From assembly GCF_000317435.1 (NCBI RefSeq), contig NC_019728.1, positions 1-56,464 of the forward strand: a DNA stretch of 56,464 bases, in the 5' to 3' direction. A program made the translations under genes and the position numbers. Below, in pieces: positions 27,233 to 35,683 of the stretch (positions are counted from its first letter, which is position 1; the number at the start of each line of letters is the position of its first letter). A model generated the notes under the pieces. The model saw only the letters and a list, made by a program, of their open reading frames with translations, was not told the origin of the DNA and searched no databases. Origin of the DNA: Calothrix sp. PCC 6303 (GTDB taxonomy: Bacteria; Cyanobacteriota; Cyanobacteriia; Cyanobacteriales; Nostocaceae).

Positions 27233-27460
27233 ATGATGAATTTACAAGAAATCATTAATTCTATTAACAGTTTGCCCACAGAGGAACGAGACTATTTATT
27301 TGAGTTTCTACGTAACAAAAAGGAGGAGTCTAGAGGGGATAATTTTTGGCAGGGATTACAAAAATTTAGAAAGGTAATCCAAAATGAGGGGATAATCTTT
27401 ACTGATGAGGATTTTGCTGATTTACGAGATACTAGTGTGGGCAGAGAAATTGATTTATGA
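27233..27460 (+). CDS. VapB-like antitoxin
   Basis: A 75-residue hydrophilic protein (LQEIINSINSLPTEERDYL at the start, then FTDEDFADLRD near the end). Its stop overlaps the start of a PIN-domain reading frame by 4 bp (ATGA), the usual antitoxin-then-toxin order. It lacks a classical DNA-binding motif at the N-terminus, but the upstream region has paired GATAGC sites. Two adjacent ATG codons are possible starts. With its toxin broken it may persist as an orphan or anti-addiction gene. Family assignment rests mainly on context. Confidence 0.65.
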   Translation: MMNLQEIINSINSLPTEERDYLFEFLRNKKEESRGDNFWQGLQKFRKVIQNEGIIFTDEDFADLRDTSVGREIDL

Positions 27461-27872
27461 GCTTTAAATTCTTACTTGATACCAATATTCTCTCAGAGCC
27501 AGCACGTCCTATTCCTAATGCCAATGTTTTACACAAACTAGATATTCATCCGAAGTTGTTGTTTCTAGTGTTGTTGTTCATGAACTTTTACATGGTTGTT
27601 TACGGTTGCCAGAATCTAAGCGGCGAGAGTATCTTTAGAATTATATTCATGAATCTGTATTAAATTTACCAGTCTTTGATTATGATTTGAAGGCTGCACA
27701 ATGGCACGCCCAAGAAAGAGCGAGATTATCCCAGATTGGTAAAACTCCTGCTTTTGTAGATGGTCAAATTGCGAGTATTGCTTATAGTAATAATTTAATT
27801 TTGGTAACTAATAATGTTTCTGATTTTGAATTTTTTAATAATTTAATGGTTGAAAATTGGTTTCAGATTTAA
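27457..27872 (+). pseudogene. PIN-domain toxin (VapC-like), frameshifted
   Basis: The first ~30 codons read FKFLLDTNILSEPARP, the N-terminal PIN motif with the metal-binding aspartate. After about 27553 homology continues in another frame (EVVVSSVVVHELLHGCLRLPESK), meets a TAG at 27636-27638, and resumes with DLKAAQWHAQERARL, FVDGQIA and LVTNNVSDF to the natural end. A frameshift and a nonsense codon are therefore present, and the RNase should be inactive unless these are sequencing errors. The catalytic D-E-D-N set can all be found across the frames. Confidence 0.8.
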
Positions 27873-28207
27873 CTTTATGTGAAATCTTGACCTCCGGGCA
27901 AAGTTGCCGGACTATTATATTCTGTCCCGGCACATTTGCGGAGTATCCCCCGTACCACTACGTGGAAGCAAGCTACGTCGTAAGCGGAGCGCTGCCGTCG
28001 GCTAGACGTTCCCGCAGGGTAGTTTGCTCTCTAAGCCCTTCTCTCCGTGGCTTTCACGTATATTCGCAGTCGTCTATTCATCTATATTCCCACTCTCTGT
28101 TAAGAACTATTAATCAAATCACCCTTTTTCTCTCTTATTTCTGATATTCTGATATCAATGCTATCTATTTGATAGCGTGATTCATTGCTAGCAATTGCGA
28201 TATCACT
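27873..28207. promoter_or_regulatory. Intergenic region with duplicated control region, copy B
   Basis: No credible gene is seen. Positions 28063-28186 repeat the region upstream of 27233 (TATTCGCAGTCG, TCTATATTCC, ATTAATCAAAT, TTTCTGATATTCTGATA). GCTATC at 28160-28165 and GATAGC at 28171-28176 form an inverted pair 30 bp before the next start codon. The preceding ~150 bp are low-value dispersed repeat sequence. Confidence 0.6.
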
Positions 28208-28810
28208 ATGTCCGACGAGAACAAACCCAGCCAAATGTTGCGCGTACCCACTCCTTTAATTGATGCGGTGAGGGAATTATCTCGGTTGCATCGGCAGGGA
28301 AAAACCAGTGAGGTGCTTTCTGGTTTGGATGATTTGATATTTACCTTGGAATTTAGCAGTGCTAGTCCTAAAAATTCTGCCCCTCAAGCTATATTGGAAA
28401 TTTGCTCTAGGCTGGATAATTTAGAATCCCAGTTTTCGGGTTCCTCAAATAACAATGAGGTTTCATCGACTAAACGTCTCAATGATTTAGAGCAAAAAAT
28501 AGACTCGATAAATAATCGGTTGACTCAATTTGCTGAGGCAATTATGCTGCTTCAAAGTAATATTAATAATCAACCAAGGCGAAGTAAGTCGTACAACAGT
28601 AATTCCTATTATAAAGGGCAATCTGTTAAGTTTCAGCCCATTACAGAAGAAAGTTTGGCTTCAAGGTTAGGGGTAACTCCAGAAAGTTTACGCAAGGAAA
28701 GGGAAAGTCAACCCGCACCACTTTTTTTTGCTTGGTCTAAGCGTAAGGATACTTCTGGTATTGGCTGGGAATTTAATGATAAAACAAATTTGTATCATCC
28801 AATTACTTGA
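28208..28810 (+). CDS. Plasmid-type hypothetical with RHH-like start and coiled coil
   Basis: A 200-residue protein. The start (MLRVPTPLIDAVRELSRLHRQGK) resembles ribbon-helix-helix proteins carried on cyanobacterial plasmids. A middle region (residues 75-115) is coiled coil, and the last ~50 residues (LASRLGVTPESLRKERES, then WEFNDKTNLYHP) look like a small HTH-containing domain. It shares a duplicated upstream region with the 27233 gene, implying common regulation, possibly self-repression. The family name is unknown; a DNA-binding or copy-control role is inference. Confidence 0.7.
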   Translation: MSDENKPSQMLRVPTPLIDAVRELSRLHRQGKTSEVLSGLDDLIFTLEFSSASPKNSAPQAILEICSRLDNLESQFSGSSNNNEVSSTKRLNDLEQKIDSINNRLTQFAEAIMLLQSNINNQPRRSKSYNSNSYYKGQSVKFQPITEESLASRLGVTPESLRKERESQPAPLFFAWSKRKDTSGIGWEFNDKTNLYHPIT

Positions 28811-28823
28811 TAAAAATAAAACA

Positions 28824-29084
28824 ATGAAGACCGACCAAGAAAGACAAGAATTAATTCAAGATATTATCGTACTGCTTTACCAAGCTTATGACAGCACTTT
28901 AGATAACATTCACGCGCTCTTAAAAAGAATCGATGATATGGAGGATGAAGAAGATTTACAAGCTATTCAAGAAGCTAGGGAAGATATACGTATTAACGGT
29001 ACAGTGTCTTGGAATGAAATTAAGGAAGAAATAAGGAACGAAAGCAAAAAGAGTGATTTAATCTCAACATCAATATCAATTTAG
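28824..29084 (+). CDS. Small acidic hypothetical protein
   Basis: An 86-residue, strongly acidic helical protein (LLKRIDDMEDEEDLQAIQEA). The start is the ATG at 28824, 14 bp after the previous stop; a longer in-frame reading from 28728 would run inside the upstream gene and is not preferred. No motif is recognised. It probably belongs to the same transcript as 28208-28810. Confidence 0.55.
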   Translation: MKTDQERQELIQDIIVLLYQAYDSTLDNIHALLKRIDDMEDEEDLQAIQEAREDIRINGTVSWNEIKEEIRNESKKSDLISTSISI

Positions 29085-29259
29085 ATATTTATAGATAATT
29101 TTTATCCCCAAAAACTGCTATTTTATAACTTGATTACATGTCTATATAAGCGGAAATTAAATTTTTAATGGGGATATAAAATACTTTTATAAAACATATT
29201 ATTATGACTTTTTTACCCTGAATAGCGGATAATTAAAATATTTGTTATGGTGTGAATTA

Positions 29260-29706
29260 ATGATTCCGGAGTTTGACTCAAATGGCAATTTGCCACCAGG
29301 GGTGTATTTTTGCGAGTGGCAGGAGTTTAAGGAGCGATTTGGTAAAACTAGGCGGCGCGTGCTGTTAATGGCAGGATTAGAAATGGCAATGCAGGAATTA
29401 AAAACAGCAGGTTGCAGAGTTATTTACATCAATGGTAGCTTTGTGACAAGTGAGCCAAACCCCGGCGATTTTGATGCTTGTTATGATGACGAAACTGTAG
29501 ATATTGAAAATCTGAGAATTAATGCTCCTCGACTGTTAAATCATTATGACCGTGCTGGACAAAAAGCTAAATATAAAGGAGAAATTTTTCCATCCAATCA
29601 ACCTGTAGGTAGTTATGGAGATAATTCTTTCAACTTTTTTCAGTGTGACAGACGGGGCAATAAAAAAGGCATTATCGCTATAGATTTAATGAGGTGGGAA
29701 CCATGA
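29260..29706 (+). CDS. DUF6932-type nucleotidyltransferase-like protein (toxin candidate)
   Basis: A 148-residue protein starting MIPEFDSNGNLPPGVY, the usual opening of this family; a TTG 18 bp earlier is in frame. It has a nucleotidyltransferase-like core: INGSFVT followed by GDFDACYD, matching G-S-x(n)-D-x-D. Its stop overlaps the next gene's ATG (ATGA). Pairing of a minimal nucleotidyltransferase with an Xre-type regulator is a known toxin-antitoxin layout, so it may modify RNA or protein targets. The activity is inferred. Confidence 0.7.
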   Translation: MIPEFDSNGNLPPGVYFCEWQEFKERFGKTRRRVLLMAGLEMAMQELKTAGCRVIYINGSFVTSEPNPGDFDACYDDETVDIENLRINAPRLLNHYDRAGQKAKYKGEIFPSNQPVGSYGDNSFNFFQCDRRGNKKGIIAIDLMRWEP

Positions 29707-30218
29707 TTAAAGATGAATTAGAGTATCGAGTTAGTCAAGAATGGGTTATTAAGTTTAAACAATCGCTCGCTGCTATGGATAATTCGTTCGAGTCAAAAAT
29801 AAATGACTACGAGCGATGGCAACTAAACCGAAGCGCTTTACAATGTCATTTAGATAAATTAATCCAAGAAATTGCTGAATACGAAAGACTTATTAATTGT
29901 GATATTAGTCAACCAATTAAAATCAAAGTTAACAGTTTAAATGAACTGCCATTCGCTTTAATTAAAGCTAGGATTGCAGCAAAAATTAGTCTTGATGAAC
30001 TTGCTTCGAGGTTGGGAATTGACATCGAACGAGTTGATGAGTATGAAAAAACTAATTACCAATGTGCTAGTTTTGCTGAAATCCTTGAAGTCAGTACAGT
30101 TTTAGGAGTGGAATTTGAAAGTGGGACGGTGCGGGTAGATTTTGAGGAAATAGAAAATGTGAAGCAAACTATCCTTAATTGGGATAGAAAAGGAGTTAAT
30201 GTAACAACTACAACGTAA
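29703..30218 (+). CDS. Xre-family HTH antitoxin/regulator
   Basis: A 171-residue protein whose C-terminal half holds an Xre-type helix-turn-helix (IKARIAAKISLDELASRLG, then VDEYEKTNYQCASFAEILEV). The N-terminal half is helical (INDYERWQLNR). It is translationally coupled to the nucleotidyltransferase-like gene by a 4-bp overlap and probably neutralises and represses it. An in-frame ATG 9 bp upstream is less likely. Confidence 0.75.
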   Translation: MIKDELEYRVSQEWVIKFKQSLAAMDNSFESKINDYERWQLNRSALQCHLDKLIQEIAEYERLINCDISQPIKIKVNSLNELPFALIKARIAAKISLDELASRLGIDIERVDEYEKTNYQCASFAEILEVSTVLGVEFESGTVRVDFEEIENVKQTILNWDRKGVNVTTTT

Positions 30219-30335
30219 ACTTTACTGACAACGGTTAGAAATTGAACTTCTCAAATCGCTATTAGTGCTGATTAGTCAGGTTTTGGCTAATAGCTAACCG
30301 CTTGGAGTATATAAACAAGAAAGATTTTATCGAAA

Positions 30336-31028
30336 ATGGGACTAACAATTCATTATAAATTTAGTTTAAAGAATGCAACCATTACCCAGGCAAGGGAAAA
30401 AGTTGTCGCTTTACGCAATTTAGCTTTAAGGCTTCCTTTTCAAAGTGTTGATGAATTGGTGGAAATTGAAGGGGATGCTTGTCATTTTGATAAAAATAAT
30501 TTTGATGACCCCCATGCTTTTATTAAAATTCGAGCATTAAAGCCAATAGAAATTGCAATGAATGGTTTTTCTTGGGAAAATCCTACCTATATTATTGGTT
30601 TTGATTCGCTTCCGGGAGAGGGTTCTGAAACTCCTATTTTTGGTTTGGCTAGCCACTCGTCCATTAAAGATATTAATGATTGGTCATGGACGAGTTTCTG
30701 TAAAACCCAATATGCGAGTAATCCCGAATATGGAGGTTTGGAGAATTTTCTTAAGTGCCATTTGCTGATTGTGAAAATGCTCGATGCAGCTTGCGAGTTG
30801 GGGATTACTTGCGATGTTAGCGATGAAACTGGTTATTGGGAAAATCGCAATATAGAAGAACTTGCAAGAATTATCCGCCAACACAATGTTTTAATTGCGG
30901 CTTTGACGGGTAAAATCAAAGATGATTTAGCTGAAGAAGGTATTGTTTCCCAGTCTCCTATTTTTGATTATCCTGATTTTGAGTATTTGGAAGCTGAGGG
31001 TAAACAATTGCCTGATTTTAAGTCGTAA
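30336..31028 (+). CDS. Hypothetical protein
   Basis: A 230-residue soluble protein beginning MGLTIHYKFSLKN. It has no catalytic motif that I recognise and no membrane segments. Notable stretches are GFDSLPGEGSETPIFGLA and WSWTSFCKTQYASNPEYGG. The start codon lacks a strong ribosome-binding site. It lies in a series of same-strand accessory genes but with >100-bp gaps on both sides, so it may be transcribed alone. Confidence 0.7.
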   Translation: MGLTIHYKFSLKNATITQAREKVVALRNLALRLPFQSVDELVEIEGDACHFDKNNFDDPHAFIKIRALKPIEIAMNGFSWENPTYIIGFDSLPGEGSETPIFGLASHSSIKDINDWSWTSFCKTQYASNPEYGGLENFLKCHLLIVKMLDAACELGITCDVSDETGYWENRNIEELARIIRQHNVLIAALTGKIKDDLAEEGIVSQSPIFDYPDFEYLEAEGKQLPDFKS

Positions 31029-31096
31029 GTAATTCTTGTTTTCTTCGTCAAAGGTTTGCTTGCTTTGCGATCGCTTTCTTTAAGGTCGGTAAAATA

Positions 31097-31582
31097 ATGA
31101 AAGAACAGCAAAATTTAAATACATTATTTCCAGATAATCTAATCAGCCGTTCGGAAGCTGTGGAATTACTATTTGGTAAAGGAACCCTTGACAATAATGT
31201 ACAAATTGAAGAAGAATCAGAGGTTGGAAATATTGGTGCCGGATTAGATTGGGGTAGTACGCAAGCTAAATTATTATTGAATCCTGGTTTATATTGGCGA
31301 TTAAAGACGCTACGCATATCGCTTAACCGGGAAATCAGATTAACTATTGATAGTTGGGATTTAGGAATAGGTACTAATGCAGCAAAAGAGGTAGCGAGAA
31401 CCTGTATTAAAGAAAAGTTAGCATCACCGTCGGCGGAAATAATTCCTCACCTTGAAGCTGTATTGAAACAAGATGATTTGTATGGTGAAGAATTTATAAG
31501 CGATCGCACAGTTTTACAATCCCTACTCGAACTACTTTTAACTGATTCTGATCGAGAAAAAATTGCCATCGCTGCGGCGTGA
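31097..31582 (+). CDS. Hypothetical protein
   Basis: A 161-residue soluble protein with no recognised motif. The phrase GLDWGSTQAKLLLNP is superficially like a sugar-kinase/Hsp70 phosphate loop, but no other ATPase element follows. It ends KIAIAAA. It is followed by a 196-bp gap with no gene and then convergent minus-strand genes. Confidence 0.6.
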   Translation: MKEQQNLNTLFPDNLISRSEAVELLFGKGTLDNNVQIEEESEVGNIGAGLDWGSTQAKLLLNPGLYWRLKTLRISLNREIRLTIDSWDLGIGTNAAKEVARTCIKEKLASPSAEIIPHLEAVLKQDDLYGEEFISDRTVLQSLLELLLTDSDREKIAIAAA

Positions 31583-31778
31583 GTTCGGTACGCGAACAAA
31601 TTATATATCGCGCTAAACTTATAAATAATGTGTAGAAGTATTTCATGAAATATAAGGCTTAAAAATTGCTGAATAAATTTATATTTTCGTGAGAATGGGT
31701 ATATTTGGCTAATTAATTATTAAGTAATAAATCTGGTCTGTCTGCGGGATAATCAAACCAAAGCATATTGCTAAATTA

Positions 31779-32141
31779 TCACGCAACCGAATCCAGTAAA
31801 CCTGACATATTTAAGACTTTCTGCGAATATGCTTCTGCAACCCTTGCTACTTCTTCTCGGCGAGTATCATCTAACAAAATATTATCTAAATTTAGCTGCC
31901 AACGCGCAAGTTGAACTTGCATGTTAACCAGTTCTTCTGCTTGTTCTGGTTCAATTTCTGCTGCCGTCCACTCAATAAACCACTCTGTCTCGTCTATTAC
32001 AACTTCCACACCTTTTTTGAACGCACTATTAAAAAAAGAGCGAACACGCGCTAAGTTAGAAGCTATATGTCCCAAGCGATGGGAAATATCTTCGTTTTGG
32101 AAACCTGCTTTTTTTTCATCTAAATTCGATTTGGTATCCAC
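31779..32141 (-). CDS. Small helical protein, paralogue of 32295-32654
   Basis: A 120-residue, mainly helical protein. It shares with its neighbour the pattern LGHIASNLARVRSF near residue 25, an internal WQ-x-x-LDN segment, and the C-terminal VLNMSGLL. It presumably arose by tandem duplication. Function is unknown; linkage to a DUF5674 gene is noted. Confidence 0.65.
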   Translation of the reverse strand: MDTKSNLDEKKAGFQNEDISHRLGHIASNLARVRSFFNSAFKKGVEVVIDETEWFIEWTAAEIEPEQAEELVNMQVQLARWQLNLDNILLDDTRREEVARVAEAYSQKVLNMSGLLDSVA

Positions 32142-32294
32142 CGATTAATTCCTCTGTGAACAACTTCCCAGCAACCATCGCACCGGAGGGTGCGATGGAC
32201 AGTGTACAAAGTCAATAGAGATGCAAGCAAACCCAAAAACCACTGCCAGAAATTAAATCAGCCTTAATGGAAAGTACCTGCTCGAAATACTTAC

Positions 32295-32654
32295 TTAATC
32301 GGGGATGTTAGCAACCTGCAATAAACCGGACATTTCCAAAACGCGATCGCTCCACTTGGCTAAACTTGTATTCATGTTGAGAAATTCAGCTGACTCAATT
32401 GCAGCATTTGACCAACTTATACGCCAATCTTGGAGAAATTTTTGGAGTTGGGTAAACTCGGAACTACCGCTTTCTCGTTCCATTAAAGATGTATACAATA
32501 CCGCTTCACCCAGTACCACCGAAACTACGGGATTATTAGCCTTATCGGTAAGCGACCAAGATTTTAAGCGTGCTAAAGATGACGCAAGCTCACCTAGCTG
32601 TTTTTGGCGACTTAAGCTTAAAAAGCTTTGTTCTATGGAATCCCAATTTGGCAT
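32295..32654 (-). CDS. Small helical protein, paralogue of 31779-32141
   Basis: A 119-residue protein with LGELASSLARLKSW near the start and VLEMSGLLQ near the end, matching the downstream paralogue. Its ATG overlaps the stop of the DUF5674 frame by 1 bp (TAATG), so the two are co-translated. Conserved coupling with DUF5674 would suggest a functional pair, possibly toxin-antitoxin-like, but this is speculative. Confidence 0.65.
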   Translation of the reverse strand: MPNWDSIEQSFLSLSRQKQLGELASSLARLKSWSLTDKANNPVVSVVLGEAVLYTSLMERESGSSEFTQLQKFLQDWRISWSNAAIESAEFLNMNTSLAKWSDRVLEMSGLLQVANIPD

Positions 32655-32990
32655 TACTTTTCTCCAAGTAGGCTAACAATAATTTGGCTGATTTTTTCTC
32701 TTAACTCCGGCGACTCTACAACCATTGTACGGTTATTCTGGCTGGGGCGAATATTAATTATTGATTCAAAAACAATTGTTTGCGTGTAAGGAGTCCAGTC
32801 TGCTCCCCACAAATCGCACTGTCTGCTACCATCTTTTAATAATTCTTGCTCGCAAACAAGAATGTTTTTCGCTTCCACCTGCAAGTATTTCACGTTCAAT
32901 ATCGACAACTACCTTAATAAATACTCCCCATTGTTTCAACATTTCTACTATTTCTTCAGCAGTAGCATGTGACCTGATGATTAAAATCAT
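32654..32990 (-). pseudogene. DUF5674 protein gene with a frameshift
   Basis: From ATG 32990 the frame reads MILIIRSHATAEEIVEMLK and VVVDIEREILAGGSEKH, matching the DUF5674 N-terminus, then runs off into an unrelated end. The other frame from about 32860 continues CEQELLKDGSRQCDLWGADW, then INIRPSQNNR to the family's natural end. A one-base indel at about 32850-32865 separates the halves. It is either a pseudogene or a sequencing error; no slippery heptamer was evident. Confidence 0.75.
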
Positions 32991-33384
32991 TTTGTATAGC
33001 CTCGCATTCTTACTTGGTAATACCCAAGCGATTAGTAATTGATTTTTTAAAATCAGGATTTCATAATCCGAATATTTGAATAAAACCAAAGTATATTATC
33101 CTATTATTTGACGTAAAAATAGAAAAAAGTATAAATCATTTATAAAACAATTTAATCTAAAAAAAATAATCTTTAAAGCTATGTTTTCGCGGTATAAACC
33201 TCGTCCATCATGAAAAGTTGAGTTTTGTCATTGCGTAGCTTGCGTCTTCGTAAGGTAGACGTTTCTAGCATAAGCCCAAAGGGCTGGCTAAGGCTGCGCC
33301 ATACCAAAGGCAAAAGGCAAACGCCTACTCACAATCTTGAGTTACAAACTACGGTTATCAAAATAGACAAGGTTTAAAAGACAA
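32991..33384. other. AT-rich intergenic region with dispersed repeat
   Basis: No gene found. Positions 33220-33340 hold G+C-richer sequence of the type scattered in Nostocales genomes (TTGCGTAGCTTGCGTCTTCG, AGCCCAAAGGGCTGGCT), the latter forming a small hairpin. The remainder is A+T-rich. Confidence 0.5.
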
Positions 33385-34833
33385 TCAATCTTCAAACTTA
33401 ATCTCCTTCCCATGAAAATGATCCCAAATAATCTCAGGACGAAACCATTTTGGTAAGGATACTTGATGCTGCTCTAACTCGTTCCCATCATCATCCACAA
33501 GCCCCTCCAATACACCCTTAAACAATGGTTTAGCTTGCGGATTAGTTTTGAGGTTAAGGCGATAGGTTTGGGTTTTAATTGGTTCAGAAATGCTCTCACA
33601 ACCACCCAAACAAGCTTGGGTAAGATTATGGGACAACAATATACAATGCTCATTTCTCTTCCGAGGTGTGGCAATTACAAACGGAACTATATTTTTCGCA
33701 TTCTCAAATTTACCGTTAGCATTGGTTAATTCGTCCCAAATACTCACGATTGGCTTATCCTTGAGAGTGCGTACCTTCGACCTTTCAATCGCATCTAAAT
33801 AGGCATTTTCATAATCTTCCCAATCGATGCCAGTACCGTAAATTACAGGCTCCAGTGGTATCAAATATTTCCAGCTATCTTCCTTATTCTGGTCAAAATC
33901 AATGTCGGCGATCGCTTGGATTTTAGCATCGATGAGAAAGTGTTTCAAAAGCGCTATACATGCTGCTGTATATGATTTATAGCTTCCGGCTTTTCCCCAA
34001 ATAATAATAGGGGTAAATGACTCCACTAAATACCATAACCACCCATCCTCATGCTGTTTCAGGGCATTTATTAGCTGGTTAGCTAATTCCTTATCGCTGA
34101 GATTGGAGTTAGCATCATGATCATTATTACTATCTCTCTTATCGAGCATTTTATCTGATTCCTTATCAGCCTTATATTTATCTCGCAAATTCTCGGAGAT
34201 TTTCTTATCCATGTCTGAATCAGCTAAGTCAAATTGCTTGATGGTGGAAATATGGGTTTTATCCTGTAGTTCCTGCTGTCTTCTCAGCTTATCTTGCATT
34301 CCCTCAACAGAAATAAAACCGACTTTTACACGCTGTTTATCCCAATTATTTTTGATTGACTGGGATTTAAAATCAATTTCTTCTCTTGTAGATGCACCAG
34401 TTAGGGAAACTTGGATTTTAAAGCTTTGCAACAATTGATAAAAATAGGTTTCTTCATCTTCGCATTTCTTAGCCCAGGATAAATAGGCGATTCCCATTGA
34501 AATGGGTGCAACTAAAAACCAGGCTACACCGGATTGGATAGCTGGGATATCACGGCTTAAAAAGCTCGATTCGGGGAGTGGTTTGGATGCTTGAAATTGC
34601 TGGTTGTCCCAGACTTCCTTGAGGAGTTTATGTTCAAACTGGCAATATTTAGTATCTAGTTGTTGTTGGGCTTGACTTGCAGATGTGTAGTTGAGATTAT
34701 TGGTATTATTAGCTGTTTTAGGGCAAAATTTCACTCCAATTAAATTAAATGGTCGTGAAGATTGCCCTAAATAAAATGTACTAGATAGGGCGATAGTCAC
34801 ACCTAATACCGTAAATCCGGCTACTTTTTTCAT
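33385..34833 (-). CDS. Membrane-anchored P-loop ATPase of a plasmid operon
   Basis: A 482-residue protein. Hydrophobic segments at residues 4-22 and about 99-119 predict a membrane-anchored N-terminus, followed by a charged linker. The C-terminal ATPase has Walker A GKAGSYKS at 280-287, Walker B-like IVSIWDE around 366, and a sensor-like CILLSHNL. The layout, two N-terminal helices then a cytoplasmic P-loop domain, recalls coupling proteins or helicase-like ATPases of conjugation, but the motifs do not let me assign VirD4/TraD. It is the last gene of a minus-strand operon; its ATG sits in one copy of a 38-bp duplication. Confidence 0.7.
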   Translation of the reverse strand: MKKVAGFTVLGVTIALSSTFYLGQSSRPFNLIGVKFCPKTANNTNNLNYTSASQAQQQLDTKYCQFEHKLLKEVWDNQQFQASKPLPESSFLSRDIPAIQSGVAWFLVAPISMGIAYLSWAKKCEDEETYFYQLLQSFKIQVSLTGASTREEIDFKSQSIKNNWDKQRVKVGFISVEGMQDKLRRQQELQDKTHISTIKQFDLADSDMDKKISENLRDKYKADKESDKMLDKRDSNNDHDANSNLSDKELANQLINALKQHEDGWLWYLVESFTPIIIWGKAGSYKSYTAACIALLKHFLIDAKIQAIADIDFDQNKEDSWKYLIPLEPVIYGTGIDWEDYENAYLDAIERSKVRTLKDKPIVSIWDELTNANGKFENAKNIVPFVIATPRKRNEHCILLSHNLTQACLGGCESISEPIKTQTYRLNLKTNPQAKPLFKGVLEGLVDDDGNELEQHQVSLPKWFRPEIIWDHFHGKEIKFED

Positions 34834-34915
34834 CTCTTATTCAAACAAGATATGGTGTACACTCCCGCTAATATTTTCATCTCCTATTCAAACAAGATAC
34901 GGTGTACACTCCCGC
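34831..34915 (-). repeat. 38-bp direct duplication carrying a gene end and a ribosome-binding site
   Basis: Positions 34831-34868 and 34878-34915 are identical at 36 of 38 bases. One copy holds the last codons and stop of the upstream membrane-protein gene; the other lies directly before the ATPase ATG and supplies AAGAG as a ribosome-binding site. Confidence 0.85.
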
Positions 34916-35494
34916 AATGAAGGATATTCCTGCAATCACAATCAGTTTGTTTTGTTCGTCATTGGGCAGTTGATTAAATTCATCTACAGTTGTTTGCAGG
35001 GTGTTATAAGTTTGTTTGGAACTATTAACCATTTGGATAAAATCACCAATAGCACCCCAGAAAACGATGACTGAAACTATTGTAGATAAACCGAATTTGA
35101 TTAACCTACCCATACCATCTATTTCCCATTGGTCATCTTTTTTATTAACTCGAAAGTTATCTAAACAATCACGGTTAGTTATCTGATTAATTAAGAATGT
35201 GCTGGCAATAGCTAAAGTTAAACCCTGTGTACCACTAGTCAGAATCAAGAATCGGGCTAAGGAATAGGAGGTTATTCCCCAGAAACTAACTTCTAAGCCT
35301 TTGAGGATGCTACGATTTTTATTAATCTTTTTTTGATGATTGGCTTTAAATTCTGAGATGATTTCTATTTCATCTGGGGTAAAAGATGAATCTTCGCTGC
35401 GGGGATAATTCGCTTGATTCTCTTCGTCCGAAGTTTGCCGGAAAGATTCTCTTCCCGGCAACTTCTCACTTACAGACTCTAAATCCTGTAACAT
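34877..35494 (-). CDS. Membrane protein of unknown function
   Basis: A 205-residue protein with an acidic soluble N-terminus (~60 residues), hydrophobic segments around 75-105 (SLARFLILTSGTQGLTLAIA), 133-153 (FGLSTIVSVIVFWGAIGDF) and 183-198 (LIVIAGISFIAGVYTV), so three or four membrane helices. It is located 43 bp upstream of the P-loop ATPase gene in the same direction. It may form a membrane complex with it. The family is not recognised. Confidence 0.65.
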   Translation of the reverse strand: MLQDLESVSEKLPGRESFRQTSDEENQANYPRSEDSSFTPDEIEIISEFKANHQKKINKNRSILKGLEVSFWGITSYSLARFLILTSGTQGLTLAIASTFLINQITNRDCLDNFRVNKKDDQWEIDGMGRLIKFGLSTIVSVIVFWGAIGDFIQMVNSSKQTYNTLQTTVDEFNQLPNDEQNKLIVIAGISFIAGVYTVSCLNRR

Positions 35495-35683
35495 AGCTAG
35501 TCATTACTCCCAATAGTTGATGATATAGCAGTTTGCAAGTAGATGGGGTACAGGCTTAAAAGCTAAAAGTCTTGTATGGGGAGCGTTCGACTGAGCGCTC
35601 ACGCCGAAGTCTTGCCTGTCTAATTGTGCTTCACTTAGATTAAATCTGTTGTATATCCCCAGTAAAAACCTGGGGTATTTAAT

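Noticed and set aside
27857-28144. 95-codon plus-strand ORF after the broken toxin
   Set aside because: Composition is that of dispersed repeat DNA, and part of it is the duplicated control region.
31232-31290. Hsp70-like phosphate loop in the 31097-31582 protein
   Set aside because: Only one short phrase resembles the motif; the protein is far too short and lacks all other ATPase elements.
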